Shown: positions 1 through 4,159 of the stretch, piece by piece
Layout of the letters: each line of letters begins with the position of its first letter
How positions within the stretch are numbered: the stretch's first letter is position 1
From: Candidatus Levyibacteriota bacterium
Lineage (GTDB): Bacteria; Patescibacteriota; Microgenomatia; Levybacterales; GWA1-39-11
Assembly: GCA_016204525.1 (NCBI GenBank)
Contig: JACQKO010000063.1
Coordinates: 1 to 6,091 of the forward strand
DNA length: 6,091 nucleotides
Reading direction: 5' to 3'
The notes under the pieces: generated by a model
Databases searched by the model: none
Seen by the model: the letters and a program-made list of their open reading frames with translations, nothing else
Told to the model about the DNA's origin: nothing
Position numbers and translations under genes: made by a program

Positions 1-779
1 AGTGCGCCAAAACTTTCCTCATCCTGAACAAGGAGATCTACCTGTTTTCCTCCGGAGACTAACATAGATGAGGAGGTTGGTCCTTTTTCTATTACCCGTT
101 CGATTCCGGGATACCTGACAAAATAATCAATTACCTTTTTGGGGTCTTTTGTTGCTATAGCAAAATCAATATCGCCAATTGTGTCCCGCATTCGTCTTAG
201 GCTTCCAAGCGGGAAGACTCTTATGACATCAGGACTTTTTTTAAGATATTCCTCTACCTTTTTTGCCAGTTCAAATGCGTAGGGAAGCGCCATTCTATTA
301 AGCTTTGTTTTGCCAAGTTTGTATTCTTCAAGAGCTCTTAGAATATCCTTTTCGCTTTTTTCTCCAAACGTCGGAATTCCAGCGACTTTGCCTTTTTGAC
401 AGGCGTTTATTAAAGCGTCAATTACAGTTTCAGGGCTCTTAAGTTTTAGTGCCGTTACAAGCTTATATGCTTTTTTGGGACCAAGCGTTGTGACATCCAG
501 TAATGGAAATACGCTTTCGGGAACATTTCGAAGAATGCTATCGAAATGTTTCGACTTGCCAGTTTTCAAGAGTCCCTTAATATGCTCTTCGATTGAAGGA
601 CCAATTCCTTGAACTTTCTCACCTTCATTTAGAGCATCACGAATTTCTGTTGGTAGATGAGAGATGCTATCGTAAGCTTTTTGGTAAGCGATTATCTGAA
701 AAAGATATTTTTTCTCATCGCGAATTGTGTAGGCCGCGGCAACATTTCGAAGAATCTTGGCGATTTCCTGATTCGTCAT
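1..779 (-). CDS. polX: Family X DNA polymerase (PolX), N-terminal 259 residues, cut by window edge
   Basis: PolX enzymes fill short gaps during DNA repair; many bacterial members also carry a C-terminal PHP domain with exonuclease activity. The frame starts at ATG 779 and stays open to the window edge, so any PHP domain lies outside. The order of parts fits PolX. A helical 8-kDa-like region comes first, with helix-hairpin-helix motifs GIGPSIEEHI (about residues 58-67) and TLGPKKAYKL (98-107), plus GIPTFGEKSEKDIL (134-147), the site that reads GFGEKTE in relatives. The nucleotidyltransferase core then shows GSLRRMRDTIGDIDF (192-206), with metal-binding Asp203 and Asp205, and QVDLLV (246-251), whose Asp248 is the third carboxylate. 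All three catalytic aspartates are present. No Shine-Dalgarno precedes the ATG, and a promoter -10 ends six bases upstream, so a leaderless mRNA is likely. The family is confident; the presence of the PHP half cannot be judged. Confidence 0.93.
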   Translation of the reverse strand, partial: MTNQEIAKILRNVAAAYTIRDEKKYLFQIIAYQKAYDSISHLPTEIRDALNEGEKVQGIGPSIEEHIKGLLKTGKSKHFDSILRNVPESVFPLLDVTTLGPKKAYKLVTALKLKSPETVIDALINACQKGKVAGIPTFGEKSEKDILRALEEYKLGKTKLNRMALPYAFELAKKVEEYLKKSPDVIRVFPLGSLRRMRDTIGDIDFAIATKDPKKVIDYFVRYPGIERVIEKGPTSSSMLVSGGKQVDLLVQDEESFGA

Positions 780-785
780 AGCTTG

Positions 786-814
786 ATCTTACCAGACGAT
801 TGACTCAAGTTCAA
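786..814 (-). promoter_or_regulatory. Predicted promoter of polX (leaderless)
   Basis: On the minus strand, TTGAAC (814-809) is separated by 17 bases from TAAGAT (791-786). The -10 is preceded by TGG, an extended -10 arrangement. The box ends six bases before ATG 779, so transcription should begin at or very near the start codon. It is interlocked with the opposite-facing tRNA-Asp promoter. This is motif-based only. Confidence 0.55.
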
Positions 815-828
815 TAATTTGGGATAAT
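800..828 (+). promoter_or_regulatory. Predicted sigma70-type promoter of tRNA-Asp
   Basis: TTGACT (800-805), a 17-base spacer and GATAAT (823-828) match five of six consensus bases in each box. The expected start near 835 gives a precursor leader of about 11 bases before the tRNA at 846. The -35 box lies inside the spacer of the divergent polX promoter and the polX -35 lies inside this spacer, so the two probably exclude each other. Confidence 0.75.
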
Positions 829-845
829 TACGTACCACATTTTGT

Positions 846-920
846 GGGGGCGTAGCTCAGTTTGGTTAGAGCGTCTCCCTGTCACGGAGAAGGCCGCGGG
901 TTCGAGTCCCGTCGCTCCCG
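846..920 (+). tRNA. trnD: tRNA-Asp(GTC)
   Basis: The full cloverleaf can be folded by eye. The acceptor is GGGGGCG (846-852) with CGCTCCC (913-919), with one G-U pair. The D arm is GCTC/GAGC (855-858, 869-872). The anticodon stem is TCTCC/GGAGA around loop CTGTCAC, with anticodon GTC at 881-883. The T stem is GCGGG/CCCGT with loop TTCGAGT. Discriminator G at 920 is the usual aspartate identity base. CCA is not encoded, because CAG follows, so a CCA-adding enzyme is needed. It stands alone with its own promoter and is divergent from polX. Confidence 0.97.
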
Positions 921-933
921 CAGCATTTGCGTA

Positions 934-963
934 TTGACAAACACCCAAGGATTCGTTTATATT
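934..963 (+). promoter_or_regulatory. Predicted promoter of the LysM gene
   Basis: A perfect -35 TTGACA (934-939), an 18-base spacer and TATATT (958-963, five of six matches) predict a start near 970. That leaves a 5' leader of about 50 bases before ATG 1020. It lies just past tRNA-Asp, so the LysM gene need not depend on read-through from the tRNA. Confidence 0.68.
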
Positions 964-1005
964 TTTGACACACGTTTTTCTGTCCGCATTTTTACCTCTG
1001 CCTAG

Positions 1006-1012
1006 AAAGGAG
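1006..1012 (+). promoter_or_regulatory. Shine-Dalgarno site of the LysM gene
   Basis: AAAGGAG ends seven bases before ATG 1020. It is the clearest consensus ribosome binding site in the window and fixes the start of the LysM protein. It contrasts with polX, pyrG and the L19 gene, which have none. Confidence 0.85.
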
Positions 1013-1019
1013 TTAAATA

Positions 1020-1550
1020 ATGGCAAAGAGAACAACCGGACTTAACCTTTCTGCCCCAAAATCCTACGCAAGTTTAGTTTACGGAGTGCTTACGGTGGTT
1101 GTTATATTTTTGATTCTGTTCTTTGGAATTCGCGCAATTCAGCAAAGACAGGCGAGTATAACTCCTAGCGCAGAAGAAACAACAGTAGGCACTGAGTATG
1201 AAGTAAAAGAAGGGGATAGCTTATGGACAATCGCTGAAAAAGAGTACAACGACGGGTATAAGTGGACTGAAATCGCAAAAGCAAACAAACTTAAAAATCC
1301 TGACCTAATCGAGAAGGGCATGAAGTTAACGCTTCCAGAAATTACAAGGGCAGAAGTAGAAGAAGATTCAAAGATAGAAGGGGAGAAAATTACAGGGGAT
1401 TCCTACAGGGTTGTTGAAGGTGATAATCTTTGGGATATTTCTGTTCGCGCTTATGGTGATGGATTCAAGTGGCCCGGGCTTGCAAAGGAAAACAAAATAT
1501 CAAACCCTGACCTAATCTATCCAGACGACACAATAAAGCTTCCTCGCTAA
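1020..1550 (+). CDS. Membrane-anchored protein with two LysM domains
   Basis: This 176-residue protein has a short basic N-terminus (KR at 3-4, K14) and one hydrophobic segment at about residues 19-37. No signal peptidase site is evident, so it should be anchored N-in/C-out. A polar linker leads to LysM 1 (about 59-106: YEVKEGDSLWTIAEKEY through KNPDLIEKGMKLTLPE). An acidic linker (107-127) then leads to LysM 2 (about 128-176: YRVVEGDNLWDISVRAY through SNPDLIYPDDTIKLPR). The two repeats are close copies, both with EGD-LW, DGxKW and NPDLI, and the protein ends right after the second. LysM domains usually bind the N-acetylglucosamine of peptidoglycan. No catalytic domain is present, so a scaffolding or wall-attachment role is an inference. 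The start is supported by AAAGGAG seven bases upstream. The gene is monocistronic and converges on tRNA-Gly. Confidence 0.92.
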   Translation: MAKRTTGLNLSAPKSYASLVYGVLTVVVIFLILFFGIRAIQQRQASITPSAEETTVGTEYEVKEGDSLWTIAEKEYNDGYKWTEIAKANKLKNPDLIEKGMKLTLPEITRAEVEEDSKIEGEKITGDSYRVVEGDNLWDISVRAYGDGFKWPGLAKENKISNPDLIYPDDTIKLPR

Positions 1551-1620
1551 TCCTTAACAGAATCTTGAGCGGGGTGCGCTTCAAATACTTCAGCGCAAGT
1601 GACAATCGGACTCAACCTTG

Positions 1621-1692
1621 AGCGAGAGAGGGGAATCGAACCCCCAACATTTTCCTTGGGAAGGAAACATTCTGCCATTGAATTACTCTCGC
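1621..1692 (-). tRNA. trnG: tRNA-Gly(CCC)
   Basis: Read on the minus strand, the acceptor GCGAGAG (1692-1686) pairs fully with CTCTCGC (1628-1622). The D arm is ATTC/GAAT with loop AATGGCA. The anticodon stem is TTTCC/GGAAA around loop TTCCCAA, giving anticodon CCC at 1660-1658. The T stem is GGGGG/CCCCT with loop TTCGATT. The discriminator is T at 1621, and CCA is not encoded. This decoder reads GGG only, so another glycine tRNA must exist elsewhere in the genome. Confidence 0.96.
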
Positions 1693-1700
1693 CTTATCGT

Positions 1701-1709
1701 ATTTTACCA
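1701..1709 (-). promoter_or_regulatory. Extended -10 of the tRNA-Gly promoter
   Basis: On the minus strand, TGG-TAAAAT (1709-1701) forms an extended -10 ending eight bases before the tRNA 5' end, so the predicted precursor leader is only about two bases. No good -35 lies at 16-18 bases (AGTCGT-like). The -35 area coincides with the -35 of the divergent pyrG promoter. Confidence 0.5.
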
Positions 1710-1720
1710 AATTTTAGTGA

Positions 1721-1749
1721 TTGACGACTTCTGGGCTTTTTGATAATAT
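1721..1749 (+). promoter_or_regulatory. Predicted promoter of pyrG (leaderless)
   Basis: TTGACG (1721-1726) is followed by two overlapping -10 candidates: TAATAT (1744-1749, 17-base spacer, four of six matches) and GATAAT (1742-1747, 15-base spacer, five of six). With either one, transcription should start within a couple of bases of the GTG at 1755. No Shine-Dalgarno fits between, so a leaderless mRNA starting with GTG is predicted. Confidence 0.55.
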
Positions 1750-1754
1750 AAATC

Positions 1755-3431
1755 GTGCCGCTCAAGAAAAATTCGAAAAAGTCTACTAAATATATCTTTG
1801 TTTCCGGAGGAGTCATTTCAGGTATCGGAAAAGGGATAACATCGGCATCGATTGCGCTTCTATTAAAACTTTCAGGGTACAAAGTCGCTCCGATTAAATT
1901 CGAAAATTATCTAAACTTGGACGCCGGAACTATCAATCCAATTGAACATGGAGATCCGTTTCTTTGTGAAGACGGGACAGAAGCGGATATGGATGTTGGA
2001 TCATACGAAAAATTCTTGAGTGAAGATATGGGACGCGACAATTTTGTCACAATGGGGGGAATTTATCAGGCAGTAATTGAGCGAGAAAGAAGATTTGAGT
2101 ATAACGGAGAAGATGTAGAAGCGATTCCATATATAACAGACGAAATTATTTCTCGAATTGTCCGCTTAGGAGAAAAGAAAGACGCAGATATCGTTCTTAT
2201 AGAGCTTGGAGGAACGGCGGGTGAGTATCAAAACGTTTTTTATTATGAAGCGTCTCGAATTTTGACTCTTAAAAATCCGGGGGACGTTATCCACGTGCAC
2301 GTATCTTATGTACCAACTCCGCCGCATTTAGGCGAACCAAAAACAAAACCAACGCAACTTTCTGTTCGAACCTTAAATTCAATGGGAATTCAGCCGGACT
2401 TTATAGTCGCGCGCTCTGAAAAATACCTAGACCAAAGAAGACGAGACAGATTCGCGTTATTCTGCAATATGAGCGGCGATGCTATTATTTCAAATCCGGA
2501 TGTTGAGACCGTTTATGAAGTCCCATTAATTCTTCACCAGCAAACTCTGGATAGTAAAATTCAAGAAAAATTGAGGCTTCCTGTTCGCGCGCCTAACCTT
2601 TCTGACTGGGAAAAACTCATTAATAAGATAAAAGCAAAAAAATCAAAAAGCGTTGAAATTGCAATCATTGGGAAATATTTTGGAACAGGCGACTACCAGA
2701 TAAGAGATTCGTATGCCGCGCTTTTTGACGCACTGGAGCATGCGTCTTGGTTTAATAATGTTGAGTTAAAAACCCGATGGATCGATGCCGAGCGCGTAGA
2801 GCGTCATGGTATTGATGAATTGATTGGCAAACCTGACGGGATTATTGTACCCATTGGTTGGGGGACGAGGGGTTCTGAAGGTATGATCCAAGCAGCGTCT
2901 TATGCTCGAGAGCGTAAGATTCCCTATCTTGGCCTTTGCTATGGTATGCAGTTGGCGGTTGTAGGATTTGCGCAAGATGTATTAGGGTGGAAGGATGCAA
3001 ATACTACGGAAAATAAGCCGAGAACTCGCCATCCAGTTATTCACATAATCGCATCTCAAAAACAACACTTAAAGAGAAGAGCGTATGGAGGTACTATGAG
3101 GCTTGGGGCATGGGATGCGATTGTCAAAAAAGACACACGAACATTTGATTTTTATAAAAAATACAGCGAAATTAGTGAGAAAACAGGACTTACATCGGAA
3201 AGACATAGACATAGATATGAATTTAACAATAAGTATGCAAAAGACTTTGAATCAAGAGGTCTAATCATATCCGCTAGGTCAAAGTTGGAGGGGTTGGTTG
3301 AAATTATTGAGCTTACAAAAAAAGATCACCCTTTTTATTTAGGCACCCAGGGCCATCCGGAGTATAAAAGTAGGCCTCTTAAACCACACCCCTTCTTTAT
3401 TGAATTCCTCAAAACCTGCAGTAATCAATAG
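1755..3431 (+). CDS. pyrG: CTP synthase (glutamine-hydrolysing), divergent
   Basis: This cytosolic enzyme converts UTP, ATP and glutamine to CTP, the last step of pyrimidine nucleotide synthesis. Its 558 residues compare with about 545 in E. coli. The synthase domain (about 12-275) has the P-loop-like SGGVISGIGKGI (17-28), EADMDVGSYEKF (76-87, Asp80 matching Mg ligand Asp72 of E. coli), IELGGTAG (149-156, Glu150) and the UTP-binding KTKPTQ (196-201). The class I glutamine amidotransferase domain (about 300-555) has nucleophile Cys395 in LGLCYGMQ, His534 and Glu536 in GHPEY, GGTMRLG (445-451) and RHRHRYEFNN (483-492). Oddities are FENYLNLDAGTINP (49-62) where relatives read LDPYxNVDPGTMSP, and PIGWGTRG (366-373) in place of PGGFGxRG in the oxyanion loop. 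GTG 1755 is the only plausible start, because an in-frame TAA lies six bases upstream. All catalytic residues remain, so it is probably active. Confidence 0.95.
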   Translation: MPLKKNSKKSTKYIFVSGGVISGIGKGITSASIALLLKLSGYKVAPIKFENYLNLDAGTINPIEHGDPFLCEDGTEADMDVGSYEKFLSEDMGRDNFVTMGGIYQAVIERERRFEYNGEDVEAIPYITDEIISRIVRLGEKKDADIVLIELGGTAGEYQNVFYYEASRILTLKNPGDVIHVHVSYVPTPPHLGEPKTKPTQLSVRTLNSMGIQPDFIVARSEKYLDQRRRDRFALFCNMSGDAIISNPDVETVYEVPLILHQQTLDSKIQEKLRLPVRAPNLSDWEKLINKIKAKKSKSVEIAIIGKYFGTGDYQIRDSYAALFDALEHASWFNNVELKTRWIDAERVERHGIDELIGKPDGIIVPIGWGTRGSEGMIQAASYARERKIPYLGLCYGMQLAVVGFAQDVLGWKDANTTENKPRTRHPVIHIIASQKQHLKRRAYGGTMRLGAWDAIVKKDTRTFDFYKKYSEISEKTGLTSERHRHRYEFNNKYAKDFESRGLIISARSKLEGLVEIIELTKKDHPFYLGTQGHPEYKSRPLKPHPFFIEFLKTCSNQ

Positions 3432-3450
3432 AGAAATTGGTTGTAAGAAA

Positions 3451-3531
3451 TTGGAAAATGGTTATGGAAATTAGGTACTAGAAATTAGTGTTTTCTTATC
3501 TATTTTCTATTTTCCAATAACTATTTTCTAG
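3451..3531. repeat. AT-rich long imperfect inverted repeat after pyrG
   Basis: The left arm (about 3451-3482) and right arm (about 3500-3531) are near reverse complements over roughly 30 bases. For example, GAAAATGGTTAT on the left matches GAAAATAGTTATT in the reversed right arm, and several mismatches become G-U pairs in RNA. The arms are built from recurring GGAAAAT / TAGAAATTAG words, which also appear at 3431-3450. As RNA it would form one long hairpin just after the pyrG stop. It could act as a terminator or protect the 3' end, but no T-run follows directly. Confidence 0.7.
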
Positions 3532-3544
3532 ACTTTTAAAGCCC

Positions 3545-3571
3545 GTGATACTTGTGATACCCTTGATACCT
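3545..3571 (+). repeat. Three 9-bp tandem repeats (KTGATACNN)
   Basis: The units are GTGATACTT (3545-3553), GTGATACCC (3554-3562) and TTGATACCT (3563-3571). A degenerate continuation, TTGTTATAA, follows and contains the start of the -10 box. The tract occupies the -35 and spacer of the L19 promoter, so it could bind a regulator or vary in copy number. Either role is inference. Confidence 0.7.
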
Positions 3572-3581
3572 TTGTTATAAT
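3553..3581 (+). promoter_or_regulatory. Predicted promoter of the L19 gene (leaderless)
   Basis: TTGTGA (3553-3558), a 17-base spacer and a perfect TATAAT (3576-3581) preceded by TGT give a strong extended -10 promoter. The -10 ends eight bases before ATG 3590, so transcription should start at or within two bases of the ATG. No ribosome binding site is visible. Confidence 0.72.
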
Positions 3582-3589
3582 ACTTCCCT

Positions 3590-3904
3590 ATGATCGACTT
3601 ACCTCAATTGCGTGAGGGACAGCAGGTTCGTGTTTTTCAAAAGATGACCGAAGGGAAACGCGAAAGAAACGTCCCTTTCACAGGGAAACTTCTCAAAGTT
3701 CGTGGAATTGGTGTCAACCAAACAATCACGATCCGCCAGAATCTTGAGGGAATAGACGTTGATAAAATTTTCCCAACAGCGTTACCTACCATTACAAAAA
3801 TAGAGGTTATGGAGCAGGTAAAAAGCCTGATAAAGGGTCAGCCCGCAAAGCCTAAGAGGTCAAAAAAGGCACGAAAGACAACAAAACGCAGGACAAAGAA
3901 ATAA
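3590..3904 (+). CDS. rplS: Large-subunit ribosomal protein bL19-like, shortened with a basic tail
   Basis: bL19 sits at the 30S-50S interface of the ribosome. This 104-residue protein follows the family from its start. LREGQQVRVFQKMTEGKRER (7-26) matches the usual PGDTVRVHVKVKEGDKER region. PFTGKLLKVRGIGVNQTITIR (29-49) matches FEGVVIARRGxGxxxTFTVR. GIDVDKIFPTALPTITKIEV (54-73) matches GVGVERVFPLHSPxIxKIEV. The usual end, RRGKVRRAKLYYLRDRxGK, is missing. In its place is a low-complexity Lys/Arg tail (about 78-104, ending KKARKTTKRRTKK). The start is ATG 3590, with no Shine-Dalgarno and a TATAAT ending eight bases upstream. The gene is alone rather than beside rpsP/trmD as in many bacteria. 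Assignment rests on motif order remembered from the family. A separate KOW-like RNA-binding protein is a less likely alternative. Confidence 0.82.
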   Translation: MIDLPQLREGQQVRVFQKMTEGKRERNVPFTGKLLKVRGIGVNQTITIRQNLEGIDVDKIFPTALPTITKIEVMEQVKSLIKGQPAKPKRSKKARKTTKRRTKK

Positions 3905-3910
3905 TCCTCA

Positions 3911-3940
3911 TTGATTTATTTAGCTTCAATTTGATAGAAT
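3911..3940 (+). promoter_or_regulatory. Predicted promoter of tRNA-Lys
   Basis: TTGATT (3911-3916), an 18-base spacer and TAGAAT (3935-3940) preceded by TGA give an extended -10. The expected start near 3947 lies about 39 bases before the tRNA, much farther than for the other three tRNAs here. The extra leader holds the sequence CGAGTGAAACGAG (3973-3985). Confidence 0.5.
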
Positions 3941-3985
3941 TTAATGTTCGACAATTCATTCTGGGCTTGCACCGAGTGAAACGAG

Positions 3986-4057
3986 GGGCCGCTAGCTCAA
4001 CGGTAGAGTAGAAGCCTTTTAAGCTTTTGGTTCAGGGTTCGAATCCCTGGCGGCTCA
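3986..4057 (+). tRNA. trnK: tRNA-Lys(TTT)
   Basis: The acceptor GGGCCGC (3986-3992) pairs with GCGGCTC (4050-4056). The D arm is GCTC/GAGT with a short AACGGTA loop. The anticodon stem is GAAGC/GCTTT around CTTTTAA, with anticodon TTT at 4018-4020. The T stem is CAGGG/CCCTG with loop TTCGAAT. The discriminator is A at 4057 and CCA is not encoded. It is a single gene between the L19 gene and the TM-helix membrane protein gene. Confidence 0.97.
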
Positions 4058-4070
4058 CAAATCAGAAGGG

Positions 4071-4100
4071 TTGACAAATCAATCTGTTTTATGATAGCTT
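4071..4100 (+). promoter_or_regulatory. Possible promoter of the TM-helix membrane protein gene
   Basis: A perfect -35 TTGACA (4071-4076) is followed after 18 bases by TAGCTT (4095-4100), itself preceded by TGA (4092-4094). The -10 is weak, matching three of six bases, but the TG extension may compensate. The start would be near 4107, giving a leader of about 50 bases that contains the GC-rich repeat and the ribosome binding site. Confidence 0.4.
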
Positions 4101-4110
4101 GAAGGATAGC

Positions 4111-4154
4111 GAAACCCGCCTTCGCTAAAGCTACGGCGGGCGAAGGGTGGTGAG
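4111..4154. repeat. GC-rich imperfect palindromic repeat, CPR-type
   Basis: CCCGCC (4115-4120) is complementary to GGCGGG (4135-4140) around a 14-base loop. Overlapping it, CCTTCG (4119-4124) is complementary to CGAAGG (4141-4146), so two mutually exclusive hairpins can form. The core (CTTCGCTAAAGCTACGG, 4120-4136) resembles a dispersed repeat I recall from many CPR genomes; that is memory, not a search. No T-run follows, so it is not an obvious terminator. Its 3' end runs into the ribosome binding site of the next gene. Confidence 0.6.
4146..4153 (+). promoter_or_regulatory. Shine-Dalgarno-like site deciding the TTG start at 4160
   Basis: GGTGGTGA matches seven of eight bases of GGAGGTGA, the complement of the usual 16S 3' end, and ends six bases before TTG 4160. 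An in-frame TGA at 4151-4153 rules out any upstream start. The site is the tail of the GC-rich repeat. Confidence 0.55.
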
Positions 4155-4159
4155 AAAAT

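Noticed and set aside
593..781. Plus-strand 62-residue frame opposite polX
   Set aside because: Antisense shadow of a well-supported PolX coding region, with no ribosome binding site.
811..1035. Minus-strand open frame across tRNA-Asp
   Set aside because: It reads through a clear tRNA and the LysM promoter; its ATGLEPAAFSVTGRRSNQTEL-type stretch is a known spurious translation of a tRNA.
1565..1597. Possible terminator hairpins between the LysM gene and tRNA-Gly (TTGAGCG/CGCTtCAA and TGCGCT/AGCGCA)
   Set aside because: Stems are short or bulged and no T-run follows on either strand. An 8-base direct repeat CTTGAGCG (1564 and 1617) also occurs but could be chance.
4057..4081. Direct repeat ACAAATCA at 4057-4064 and 4074-4081 next to the tRNA-Lys 3' end
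   Set aside because: Considered as an attachment-site or target duplication trace, but it is only eight bases, AT-rich, and no integrase or element lies between.
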